Assembly: GCA_900545185.1 (NCBI GenBank)
Contig: UQYH01000127.1
Coordinates: 1 to 5,899 of the forward strand
Reading direction: 5' to 3'
Length of the DNA: 5,899 nt
Source: an uncultured Eubacteriales bacterium
Lineage (GTDB): Bacteria; Bacillota; Clostridia; UBA1381; UBA9506
Below are positions 1 to 5,723 of the stretch, piece by piece; position 1 is the stretch's first letter; every line of letters begins with the position of its first letter. The notes under the pieces were generated by a model. It made no database searches and had not been told where the DNA came from. It saw only the letters and a program-made list of their open reading frames with translations. The translations under genes and the position numbers were made by a program.

Positions 1-1
1 T

Positions 2-43
2 AGGCATTCATGTTTGGCAACTCATAGTTATCACCGAATGCCT
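2..43. repeat. 8-bp inverted repeat with 26-nt loop
   Basis: AGGCATTC at 2-9 is exactly complementary to GAATGCCT at 36-43. No T-tract follows on either strand, so it is not a terminator. It could be part of a structured RNA or operator cut off by the window edge, or chance. Confidence 0.3.
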
Positions 44-156
44 CACCGTCATGCCCTACGGCTTGGCGAAAAACGGAATCAATTTAATACAACGGGCGTT
101 AATGTAAACAACAAAGACCGTTGGCATTTGAAACACAAACAAAACATCTTTTTTTC

Positions 157-166
157 ATGTATACAT
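157..166. promoter_or_regulatory. Perfect 10-bp palindrome, possible operator
   Basis: ATGTATACAT is fully self-complementary and sits in an AT-rich setting about 80 bp upstream of the nrdD -35 box. Such a short symmetric site could be the core of a repressor operator, but no known family consensus is clearly matched and no promoter overlaps it. Chance occurrence in AT-rich DNA is quite possible. Confidence 0.2.
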
Positions 167-242
167 TTTACAAAAAATACCGTTACTTTACTGTTTCTTG
201 CTTCCGTGATTCTGATTCACTAATAAAAAGTCGAAATTGTTC

Positions 243-271
243 TTGACAATATATGCCGTATATGGTATAGT
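243..271 (+). promoter_or_regulatory. Sigma-A type promoter of nrdDG
   Basis: A perfect -35 hexamer TTGACA (243-248) and a -10 hexamer TATAGT (266-271, five of six to TATAAT) are separated by the optimal 17 bp. Transcription should start near 277-279. It is the only strong promoter seen upstream of nrdD, and the NrdR-box sequences overlap and follow it. The unit would give a leader of about 240 nt before the nrdD start codon. Confidence 0.85.
255..270 (+). promoter_or_regulatory. Possible second, degenerate NrdR box
   Basis: This 16-bp stretch starts exactly 31 bp before the strong box, a spacing of about three helical turns that is usual for paired NrdR boxes. It keeps the ATAT core and some flanking positions (about 9 of 16 to the consensus) but lacks the ACAC and GTGT arms. 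It overlaps the promoter spacer and the -10 hexamer. The sequence match alone is weak; the exact spacing is the reason for listing it. Confidence 0.45.
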
Positions 272-285
272 AATGATTGCACAAT

Positions 286-301
286 ACACAAGATATTGTG
301 T
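286..301 (+). promoter_or_regulatory. NrdR box (strong copy)
   Basis: ACACAAGATATTGTGT is a 16-bp sequence in which 14 positions are palindromic, and it closely fits the known NrdR-box pattern (ACAC, AT-rich core, GTGT). NrdR is the ATP-cone repressor that controls ribonucleotide reductase operons across bacteria. The site lies just downstream of the predicted start of transcription, about +8 to +23, where a repressor would block promoter clearance. The match in sequence, its length and its position before a ribonucleotide reductase gene support each other. An overlapping 7-bp inverted repeat (280-286 with 294-300) is also present. Confidence 0.8.
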
Positions 302-355
302 CATATTTTAAAACTGCAAATCATTCTGAACATATGGTACAAAGCAACGTCCCGT

Positions 356-450
356 GCGGTGCAAAAGGCAGCGCGGAGATATTCACTCTTATCACCATAC
401 CCTGCGGATAAGAGTTTTTTATCGTATTTGGGCGATCGGGCGGTGCAAAA
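356..450 (+). repeat. Pair of 11-bp direct repeats in the nrdD leader
   Basis: GCGGTGCAAAA occurs at 356-366 and again at 440-450, exactly 84 nt apart and on either side of the leader terminator hairpin. In each copy the TGC or GTGC part forms one side of a local hairpin. The repeat may reflect a duplicated RNA element or chance. Confidence 0.45.
385..420 (+). terminator. Intrinsic terminator inside the nrdD leader
   Basis: ACTCTTATC (385-393) pairs perfectly with GATAAGAGT (407-415) around a 13-nt loop, and the second arm runs directly into six T (415-420). This is the form of a Rho-independent terminator, placed about 105 nt before the nrdD start codon and downstream of its promoter. It could act as an attenuator of nrdDG or end a short leader RNA of about 140 nt. 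The stem is only moderately GC-rich, so leaky termination is likely. I could not find a clear competing antiterminator; only a weak 4-bp alternative (GATA 378-381 with TATC 390-393) is visible. Confidence 0.65.
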
Positions 451-507
451 TCGGTTGCACAGGTGCTTCGTACTGCAAAAAAAGCAGCCGCAGCAGGGCG
501 GCGGAAC

Positions 508-515
508 GGAGAGAG
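508..515 (+). promoter_or_regulatory. Ribosome binding site that fixes the nrdD start
   Basis: GGAGAGAG ends 6 nt before the ATG at 522. This supports 522 as the start rather than the upstream in-frame GTG at 354. A second ATG at 517 is out of frame and stops after two codons. Confidence 0.75.
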
Positions 516-521
516 TATGAA

Positions 522-2696
522 ATGAAAATCATTAAAAGAAACGGATCGGAAGTACAGTTTGACGAAAGTAAAATTATTGCGGCCATAACCAGGGCGAACG
601 CAGCCATTAGTGAGGATTGTCAAATGACCGCAAGGCAGATTGAGCGCATTGCCGAGCGCGTTGTTTTGGCATGCGAATCGTTAGGCCATTCCCCCAGCGT
701 GGAGGAAGTGCAGGACTTGGTAGAACGGCAGATTATGGCGCACGGCGCGTTTGAGGTGGCCAAGGCCTATATTACATATCGTTATACAAGAACGCTGGTT
801 CGTCAGTCTAACACCACGGATGATAAAATTTTAAGCCTGATTGAGTGCAACAACGAAGAAGCCAAGCAGGAAAATTCAAATAAAAACCCGATTGTGAACT
901 CCACCCAGCGCGACTATATGGCCGGTGAGGTATCACGCGATATTACCAACCGTATTTTGCTGCCGCAGGAGATTGTGGAGGCGCACGAGGAAGGTATTAT
1001 CCATTTTCATGACAGCGACTATTATGCACAGCACATGCACAACTGCGATTTGGTGAATTTGGAGGATATGCTGCAAAACGGCACGGTCATCACCGGCACG
1101 CTGATTGAGCGTCCGCACAGCTTTTCAACCGCCTGCAACATTGCTACGCAGATTATCGCACAGGTTGCCTCTAACCAATACGGCGGACAGTCCATCTCGC
1201 TGACGCATTTGGCTCCGTTTGTGCAGGTCAGCCGCGAAAAAATTGCGCGCGACTTAACGGCCGAGCTGGCCGAAGCCAAAATGGAAATGGATGACGAAAC
1301 TTTTAAAAAGATTGTGGAACGCCGTCTGCGCACCGAGATTAAAAAGGGTGTGCAAACCATTCAATACCAAGTGGTTACACTGCTGACCACAAACGGACAA
1401 GCCCCGTTTGTGACGGTGTTTATGTATTTGAACGAGGCCAAGACCGAGCAGGAAAAAAGCGATTTGGCCATGATTATTGAAGAAGTGCTGGAGCAGCGCT
1501 ATCAGGGCGTTAAAAACGAAAAGGGCGTTTGGGTAACGCCGGCTTTTCCGAAGCTGATTTATGTGCTGGAGGCGGATAACATCCACGAAGGCGACAAATA
1601 TTATTATTTAACCAAGCTGGCCGCCAAGTGCACGGCCAAGCGCATGGTGCCGGACTATATCTCGGAAAAAGTGATGCTGGAAAACAAAATCGACAAAAAC
1701 GGCGAAGGCCATTGCTATACCTGCATGGGCTGCCGCAGCTTTTTAACCCCCTATGTGGATGAGGACGGCAAGCCGAAGTATTACGGCCGCTTTAACCAGG
1801 GTGTTGTCACCGTGAATTTGGTGGACATCGGCCTTTCGGCACAAAAGAATTTGGACAAGTTTTGGCGGATTTTTGATGAACGCATGGAGCTTTGTCATCG
1901 GGCGCTTCAGTGCCGTCATGAACGGTTAACGGGCACCTATTCCGATGTGGCGCCGATTCTGTGGCAGCACGGTGCGCTTCTGCGGCTCAAAAAGGGCGAA
2001 AAAATCGACAAATACCTGCATGGTGGTTATTCTACCTTATCGCTTGGCTATGCAGGCCTGTGGGAGTGTGTATACAGCTTAATCGGCAAGAAGCTGACAG
2101 AGCCGGAGGGCGAGGAGCTGGGTCTTGCCATTATGCACAAGCTGAATGAATATACGGCCAAATGGAAAAAGGCCGAAAATATTGATTATTCTCTTTACGG
2201 CACACCGCTGGAGAGCACGACCTATAAGTTTGCCAAGTGCCTGCAAAAGCGTTTCGGCGTGATTCCGGGCGTAACGGATAAGGGTTACATCACCAACAGC
2301 TATCACGTGCACGTAACCGAAGAAATGAACGCCTTTGATAAGCTGGCGTTTGAAGCCAAGTTCCAGGCCTTATCGCCGGGCGGCGCCATCAGCTATGTAG
2401 AGGTGCCGGACATGCAGCACAACTTAGAGGCTGTTTTGGACGTGATGAAATTTATTTACGATAACATTATGTATGCCGAGCTGAACACCAAGAGCGACTA
2501 TTGCCAGGTTTGCGGCTGGGACGGCGAAATTGAAATTAAAGAGATAGACGGCAAGCTGGTTTGGCGGTGCCCCCAATGCGGCAACACCGACCAGGATACC
2601 ATGAACGTTGCGCGCAGAACCTGCGGCTATATCGGCACGCAATATTGGAATCAGGGCAGAACGCAGGAAATTAAAGAACGTGTTTTGCACTTATAA
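522..2696 (+). CDS. nrdD: Anaerobic (class III) ribonucleoside-triphosphate reductase
   Basis: This 724-residue enzyme reduces ribonucleoside triphosphates to deoxyribonucleotides in the cytoplasm under anoxia, using a glycyl radical. Residues 1 to about 92 form the ATP-cone allosteric domain, beginning MKIIKRNGSEV. The catalytic barrel follows, with HNC (C175) and MGC (M402, C404), which correspond to the paired active-site cysteines and nearby Met of the formate-using NrdD1 type; that subtype is inferred. The C-terminal zinc site is CxxC (C661, C664) and CPQC (C683, C686). The radical site is RTCGYIG with Gly702, 22 residues from the end, as expected. The open frame extends back to 354, but the family start and ribosome binding site favour 522. 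It is followed after 24 nt by nrdG, and an NrdR box lies in its promoter region. No frameshift or missing key residue is seen. Confidence 0.97.
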   Translation: MKIIKRNGSEVQFDESKIIAAITRANAAISEDCQMTARQIERIAERVVLACESLGHSPSVEEVQDLVERQIMAHGAFEVAKAYITYRYTRTLVRQSNTTDDKILSLIECNNEEAKQENSNKNPIVNSTQRDYMAGEVSRDITNRILLPQEIVEAHEEGIIHFHDSDYYAQHMHNCDLVNLEDMLQNGTVITGTLIERPHSFSTACNIATQIIAQVASNQYGGQSISLTHLAPFVQVSREKIARDLTAELAEAKMEMDDETFKKIVERRLRTEIKKGVQTIQYQVVTLLTTNGQAPFVTVFMYLNEAKTEQEKSDLAMIIEEVLEQRYQGVKNEKGVWVTPAFPKLIYVLEADNIHEGDKYYYLTKLAAKCTAKRMVPDYISEKVMLENKIDKNGEGHCYTCMGCRSFLTPYVDEDGKPKYYGRFNQGVVTVNLVDIGLSAQKNLDKFWRIFDERMELCHRALQCRHERLTGTYSDVAPILWQHGALLRLKKGEKIDKYLHGGYSTLSLGYAGLWECVYSLIGKKLTEPEGEELGLAIMHKLNEYTAKWKKAENIDYSLYGTPLESTTYKFAKCLQKRFGVIPGVTDKGYITNSYHVHVTEEMNAFDKLAFEAKFQALSPGGAISYVEVPDMQHNLEAVLDVMKFIYDNIMYAELNTKSDYCQVCGWDGEIEIKEIDGKLVWRCPQCGNTDQDTMNVARRTCGYIGTQYWNQGRTQEIKERVLHL

Positions 2697-2720
2697 AGCA
2701 CAAGGCGAGGAAGGTTTTTT

Positions 2721-3242
2721 ATGCATTACGGCGAAATTAAAAACTGTGATATAGCAAACGGCATCGGGGTGCGTGTTACGCTGTTTGTTTCGGGGTGTAC
2801 CAATCACTGCAAAAACTGTTTTCAGCCCGAAACGTGGGATTTTACCTACGGCACACCGTTTACCGGGGAAACCGAGGCCTATTTGCTCTCGCTTTTAGAG
2901 CCGGATTACATCGGCGGTTTAACCGTTTTGGGCGGCGAACCGTTCGAGCCGGAGAATCAGCGCGCGCTGTACCCGTTTTTGCAAAAGGTAAAGGCGCGGT
3001 TTCCGCACAAAACCATTTGGATGTTTTCGGGCTTTACGTATGAAGAACTGCTGACGGAGGGCAGCCATCCGCATTGTGAGGTGACGGAGGCCATTTTGAA
3101 AATGGCCGATGTTTTGGTGGATGGCCGTTACGATGACGCATTGCGCAACATCGGCCTTCGGTTTCGCGGTTCCTCCAATCAGCGTTTGATTGATTTGCCG
3201 CAAACACGGCAGGCAGGTCATGTTGTTTTATGGGATGCATAA
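2721..3242 (+). CDS. nrdG: Anaerobic ribonucleotide reductase activating protein (radical SAM)
   Basis: This 173-residue radical SAM activase cleaves S-adenosylmethionine with a 4Fe-4S cluster and abstracts hydrogen from the C-terminal glycine of NrdD, making the catalytic radical. The cluster motif is CTNHCKNC (C26, C30, C33), the CX3CX2C spacing of radical SAM enzymes, and GGEP at 71-74 is the usual SAM-binding motif. The length fits NrdG, which is about 155-175 residues. The start ATG follows a GAGGAAGG ribosome binding site (2707-2714) at 6 nt, and the gene lies 24 nt after nrdD, so the two are almost certainly co-transcribed. A terminator follows about 43 nt after the stop. The alternative of a pyruvate formate-lyase activase is unlikely given the size and the neighbour. 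Confidence 0.96.
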   Translation: MHYGEIKNCDIANGIGVRVTLFVSGCTNHCKNCFQPETWDFTYGTPFTGETEAYLLSLLEPDYIGGLTVLGGEPFEPENQRALYPFLQKVKARFPHKTIWMFSGFTYEELLTEGSHPHCEVTEAILKMADVLVDGRYDDALRNIGLRFRGSSNQRLIDLPQTRQAGHVVLWDA

Positions 3243-3284
3243 TGCATCGCTTGTATTTAGTCAACATCAATCCTTTCCCTTATA

Positions 3285-3324
3285 AAAAGGCTGTCGCAGC
3301 GCTTTAGCGTTGCGGCAGCTTTTG
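3285..3324. terminator. Bidirectional terminator between convergent operons
   Basis: A long hairpin of about 13 bp with two G-U wobbles (arms about 3290-3302 and 3307-3319, loop TTTA) is flanked by A tracts on the left (3284-3288) and T on the right (3320-3323), with one bulged G. On the plus strand it ends nrdDG about 45 nt after the stop, with a short T4 tract. On the minus strand the hairpin is followed by five T, so it can also end the divIC-S1-MFS transcript. Confidence 0.85.
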
Positions 3325-3435
3325 TGCGTGCCGACGTATCGACACGCTTCAAGCCGAAATCTCTCTTCGAGAGCTTTCGCTTGGGAATAAGGGCTTTCGC
3401 TCGTGCGGCGCTCACCGCGCCAGCCCTTTATAGGG

Positions 3436-3474
3436 GCGGTTTTTGCGGTACACGATCGCGAAAACCGCATTTTT
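3436..3474 (+). terminator. Possible second plus-strand terminator
   Basis: A 12-bp stem with one G-U wobble (3436-3447 with 3457-3468, 9-nt loop) is followed by A and then five T (3470-3474). It would back up the bidirectional terminator and keep nrdDG transcription from running into the opposing MFS gene. Confidence 0.5.
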
Positions 3475-3476
3475 AA

Positions 3477-3501
3477 GTCAGAGGGGGTATCCCCCTCTGA
3501 C
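3477..3501 (-). terminator. Perfect 11-bp hairpin just after the MFS gene
   Basis: GTCAGAGGGGG and CCCCCTCTGAC pair perfectly around a TAT loop, starting 16 nt after the MFS stop codon on the minus strand. The minus strand then reads TTAAAAAT, so there is no proper U tract and termination alone is doubtful. It may instead protect the 3' end of the mRNA or belong to the hairpin cluster. Confidence 0.4.
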
Positions 3502-3517
3502 GACTCCTCGGTTGGAT

Positions 3518-4849
3518 TTACTTTATTTCCGAACCTGTTTCGACATCGGGCGGCATGCTTTCCGCATCCTCCTGTGACGGTTCTGTATCATCTGTTTTTT
3601 CGGGCTGTGCCGGCGCCGTCTTTGTTAAAAGCAAAAGCGCCGCAAGACCGATTATGGGGAACACCGCACCGGCAAGCATGCCGATGCGCAGGCTGAGCTG
3701 TTCCATCGTCAGCCCCAGCCGCTGTGCCAGGGGGATAAGGCGCGTACCGGCGGCGCACATATCCACCAGCCGACCCGTAAGCCACGGACCGGAGGAAGAG
3801 CCTAAGTCGCCCCCGGCGGCCAGTATGGCAAACATCCACGAACCGGCCAGGGGGAAATAATCCATCGCCTTCACAAGCGTTCCCGGCCAAATCAGCGACA
3901 CCGAAAGGCCGCTGATGACAATGGCCAACACGGGCACAAGGCGGCCGGGCATTAAGCCGATGGCAAAATAGCACACCGTCAGCACCGCCATGCCGATACA
4001 CATAATGCGGTTCATATCCAATCGGTCGCTATGCTTGCCATACAGGGTACGCCCCAAGCCCATGGCGGCGGCAAAGGCGCAAACCCCGGCAATATCGCCC
4101 ACGGTTTTGGTAACGCCCAAGCCCTTTTCGATAAAGGAGGACGACCATTGGCTGATAATCAGCTCGCCTGCGCCGCTGGCCGTCATCGCCACCATGCACA
4201 GCCAAAAGGCCGGGGCAGCCAGCACGGCGCGTACGCCCTGCCGTTCCTCCTGCGAGACGGCAGACGGATACGCCGCCAGTAAAAACATGATAAACACAAC
4301 AGCGGCAGGCAAACACCAAAACAGCATAATCAGCTGCCAATGCCGCTCCCCCAGCCACAATAAAAGCAGCGTTGTAAACAGCACAACAATGACCTGCCCC
4401 CAGCTGTAGGCCGAGTGCAGAAAGCTCATCAGCGAAACGCGGCGTTCTCTGGGCAGGGGCAGGGCGCTGATGATGGGGCTGAGCAGAATCTCCAGTAATC
4501 CGCCTGCACCGGCAAACAAAACCGTGCCGCCCAAAAACAGCGGATAGGGATTGTGCGGTGCAAAAATCGGCGCTGCGCCGAAAACAAGAAAACCCAGTGC
4601 GGCAATAACGGCCGAGCCGAGCGCCAGCGGCTTAAAGCCGGTGCGGTCAATCAGTCCGCCAAAGCCCACATCGCACAATAATTGGGTAATAAAATTAGCC
4701 AGCACGAGCGTGCCGAGCTGGCTATAGGTTAAATGAAACTGTTCTCTTAATGTAATGAATAAAATGGGTGAAACATTTACAACAACAGCCTGCAAAAGAT
4801 ACCCCAAGCAACAGGCCGTAACGGTAAATCTTATTTTATTTTCATTCAT
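3518..4849 (-). CDS. Major facilitator superfamily transporter
   Basis: A 443-residue integral membrane protein with about 12 hydrophobic segments (roughly 8-32, 45-66, 75-95, 104-128, 142-166, 170-193, 208-230, 248-268, 280-300, 304-326, 335-358, 390-410). The loop after TM2 holds a motif-A-like sequence, GGLIDRTGFKPL (64-75), and the matching loop between TM8 and TM9 reads GKHSDRLDMNR (271-281), both marks of the MFS fold. The last 33 residues form an acidic, Pro/Glu/Asp-rich tail expected in the cytoplasm. The substrate cannot be read from the sequence; the overall look recalls sugar/fucose-permease-like MFS proteins, but this is a guess. It starts 4 nt after the S1 gene stop with no Shine-Dalgarno site, suggesting translational coupling. 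Confidence 0.9.
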   Translation of the reverse strand: MNENKIRFTVTACCLGYLLQAVVVNVSPILFITLREQFHLTYSQLGTLVLANFITQLLCDVGFGGLIDRTGFKPLALGSAVIAALGFLVFGAAPIFAPHNPYPLFLGGTVLFAGAGGLLEILLSPIISALPLPRERRVSLMSFLHSAYSWGQVIVVLFTTLLLLWLGERHWQLIMLFWCLPAAVVFIMFLLAAYPSAVSQEERQGVRAVLAAPAFWLCMVAMTASGAGELIISQWSSSFIEKGLGVTKTVGDIAGVCAFAAAMGLGRTLYGKHSDRLDMNRIMCIGMAVLTVCYFAIGLMPGRLVPVLAIVISGLSVSLIWPGTLVKAMDYFPLAGSWMFAILAAGGDLGSSSGPWLTGRLVDMCAAGTRLIPLAQRLGLTMEQLSLRIGMLAGAVFPIIGLAALLLLTKTAPAQPEKTDDTEPSQEDAESMPPDVETGSEIK

Positions 4850-4853
4850 TTTT

Positions 4854-5300
4854 TTAAAAGGAGCTGCCGGAGCGACGGTAACTGGAACCGCGCTTGGACT
4901 CCATTCCTCTCTTTAAATCCTGCATTTTCTCGTCACTGGCCTGTTTAAAGCGATTCATCATATCTTCAAACGTGGCCGGCGGCGCGTCATTTTTCTTAGA
5001 CCAGTCCACCCGTTCGGTACGGGGCACTCTGGCCGGTGCGGCAGGCGGATTCTTTTTCCGTTCCTCCAACAAGGCCTGCTTAATGGAAAGGCTGATTTTT
5101 CCGTTTTTATCCACGGAAATAATTTTAACCTTAACCTCATCATTTTCCTTTAAAAAGTCACTTACGTTTTTCACATAGGTCAGGGCCACCTCAGAGATGT
5201 GAACCAACCCGGTTTTACCATCACCCAAGGAGACGAACGCACCAAAGGGTGAAATGCCCGTAACCTTTCCTGTTACGATTTTTCCCGGCTCTAAAACCAT
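4854..5300 (-). CDS. Small S1-domain RNA-binding protein (YabR-like)
   Basis: The protein has 148 residues from the ATG at 5300. Residues 5-75 form one S1 (OB-fold) RNA-binding domain with FGAFVSL (19-25), GLVHISEV (31-38), and the closing GKISLSIKQA. The rest is a charged, Pro/Ala- then Lys/Arg/Ser-rich tail (77-148) that is probably disordered. Family members resemble B. subtilis YabR and bind RNA or ribosomes; the precise role is unsettled. The start is not certain: MVLEPGKIV at 5300 matches the family N-terminus, an in-frame ATG at 5312 adds four residues, and the frame extends to a GTG at 5408 with no ribosome binding site. AGAAAGG (5315-5321) is the only nearby Shine-Dalgarno-like sequence and is awkwardly spaced for both ATGs. 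It lies between divIC and the MFS gene, probably in one operon. Confidence 0.88.
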   Translation of the reverse strand: MVLEPGKIVTGKVTGISPFGAFVSLGDGKTGLVHISEVALTYVKNVSDFLKENDEVKVKIISVDKNGKISLSIKQALLEERKKNPPAAPARVPRTERVDWSKKNDAPPATFEDMMNRFKQASDEKMQDLKRGMESKRGSSYRRSGSSF

Positions 5301-5343
5301 ACGAAAATCCATTGCCTTTCTGCCCACAATGTATAAAATGGCG

Positions 5344-5367
5344 GCCTTACCTATGGGCGGATAAGGC
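5344..5367 (-). other. Hairpin in the divIC-S1 intergenic space
   Basis: GCCTTACC (5344-5351) pairs with GG plus TAAGGC (5359-5360, 5362-5367) with one bulged A and a 7-nt loop. It lies in the roughly 114-nt gap between the divIC stop and the preferred S1 start. No U tract follows on the minus strand, so it is not a terminator; it may affect mRNA processing or S1 translation, or be chance. Confidence 0.35.
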
Positions 5368-5414
5368 AGCATGAAAGGGCACTTTTTTGCAGAATGCGCA
5401 AAAAGCACCGCGTA

Positions 5415-5723
5415 TCATTGTTTTTTCGCGTCAATAAACACCTTTTCGTCCGGCTTCATGTAGCCGAGCTTGTCACGTGCAACACGTTCCATATATTCCT
5501 TTGTGCCGGTGGCTTCTTTCTGCTCCTGCAGTTCCTCCTGCGTACGCTGTGCCTCGGCAATCTTTTGATCCAGCGCCTTGTCTTCGCCCGAAAGACGCGA
5601 CAAATCGAACTGCTGAGCAATGAACAGATAGCAGATGTAAACAATCAGTCCGCACAAAATAATTCGTTTTGCAGCACGTGCACCGCTTGCTTTTTTCTTT
5701 TTTTTGTCCGATTGCGTATCCAT
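5415..5723 (-). CDS. divIC: FtsB/DivIC-like septum formation initiator
   Basis: A 102-residue bitopic membrane protein of the divisome. It has a short Lys-rich cytoplasmic N-terminus (KKKKK at 7-11), one transmembrane segment (about 21-36), an extracellular coiled coil (about 43-72, rich in Glu, Gln and Lys) and the family's C-terminal module ERVARDKLGYMKPDEKVFI (79-97). In the known complex, DivIC pairs with FtsL and DivIB to control septal peptidoglycan synthesis. The start at 5723 is chosen because AGAGGG lies 7 nt upstream; an ATG two codons earlier would overlap that site, and the frame extends to 5840 without support. The S1 gene downstream matches the divIC-yabR order of Bacillus, which favours DivIC over FtsL. 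Confidence 0.85.
   Translation of the reverse strand: MDTQSDKKKKKASGARAAKRIILCGLIVYICYLFIAQQFDLSRLSGEDKALDQKIAEAQRTQEELQEQKEATGTKEYMERVARDKLGYMKPDEKVFIDAKKQ

Larger units (their letters stand above)
1..242. other. Non-coding upstream region, no gene recognised
   Basis: AT-rich stretch before the nrdD promoter. The only long open frame (14-223, +) starts with TTG, has no ribosome binding site, and gives a His/Arg-rich then hydrophobic peptide that I do not recognise, so I do not call it a gene. No tRNA or rRNA pattern is visible. The stretch contains an 8-bp inverted repeat (2-9 with 36-43), a 10-bp perfect palindrome (157-166) and a T7 tract with no hairpin before it. It may be the far upstream intergenic region of a gene lying outside the window. 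Confidence 0.5.
278..521 (+). other. Long structured 5' leader of nrdD
   Basis: About 240 nt separate the predicted transcription start from the nrdD start codon. The leader can fold into consecutive hairpins: CCGTGC (352-357) with GCGCGG (371-376) enclosing TGC/GCA (360-362 with 368-370); a terminator hairpin (385-415); GTGCAA (443-448) with TTGCAC (455-460); and CTGC (473-476) with GCAG (484-487). I compared it by eye with riboswitch signatures I know (cobalamin, T-box, SAM, thiamine, THF, c-di-GMP, ZTP, fluoride) and found no convincing match. One plus-strand frame stays open from a TTG at 296 to a stop at 520, but it has no ribosome binding site. The function of the leader is unknown. Confidence 0.6.
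3326..3501. repeat. Cluster of successive inverted repeats, possible dispersed non-coding element
   Basis: The space between the convergent genes is almost fully foldable. Hairpins are: GCGTG (3326-3330) with CACGC (3343-3347) enclosing CGA/TCG; CTCTC (3361-3365) with GAGAG (3369-3373); AAGGGCT (3389-3395) with AGCCCTT (3422-3428) enclosing GGCGC/GCGCC (3407-3411 with 3417-3421); a 12-bp stem (3436-3447 with 3457-3468); and an 11-bp perfect stem (3477-3487 with 3491-3501). GCTTTCGCT recurs at 3373-3381 and 3393-3401, 20 bp apart. A minus-strand open frame (3267-3470) runs through the terminator and these hairpins and looks non-coding. A dispersed repeat is an inference; only one copy is visible here. 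Confidence 0.5.

Noticed and set aside
14..223. 69-codon plus-strand open frame
   Set aside because: TTG start, no ribosome binding site, low-complexity His/Arg-rich sequence with no recognisable domain.
354..521. 56-residue N-terminal extension of nrdD from an upstream GTG
   Set aside because: The ATP-cone domain begins at the ATG at 522, a Shine-Dalgarno site lies 6 nt before it, and the extension covers the leader terminator and hairpins.
302..521. Cobalamin riboswitch or T-box in the nrdD leader
   Set aside because: I looked for the conserved B12-box and T-box sequences and found neither; class III reductase also does not use cobalamin.
1961..2149. Extra open frames inside nrdD, nrdG and the MFS gene on other frames
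   Set aside because: They lie wholly within well-supported genes and encode no recognisable domain, so they are shadows of the true reading frames.
3267..3470. 67-codon minus-strand open frame after the MFS gene
   Set aside because: It runs through the bidirectional terminator and several hairpins, has no ribosome binding site, and its composition looks like translated structured DNA.
3326..3501. CRISPR array
   Set aside because: The hairpins differ from each other in sequence and length; there are no regularly spaced identical repeats.
5301..5408. Longer S1 protein starting at GTG 5408
   Set aside because: No ribosome binding site, and the S1 family N-terminus begins at the ATG at 5300 (or possibly 5312); the intervening part looks like intergenic DNA with a hairpin.
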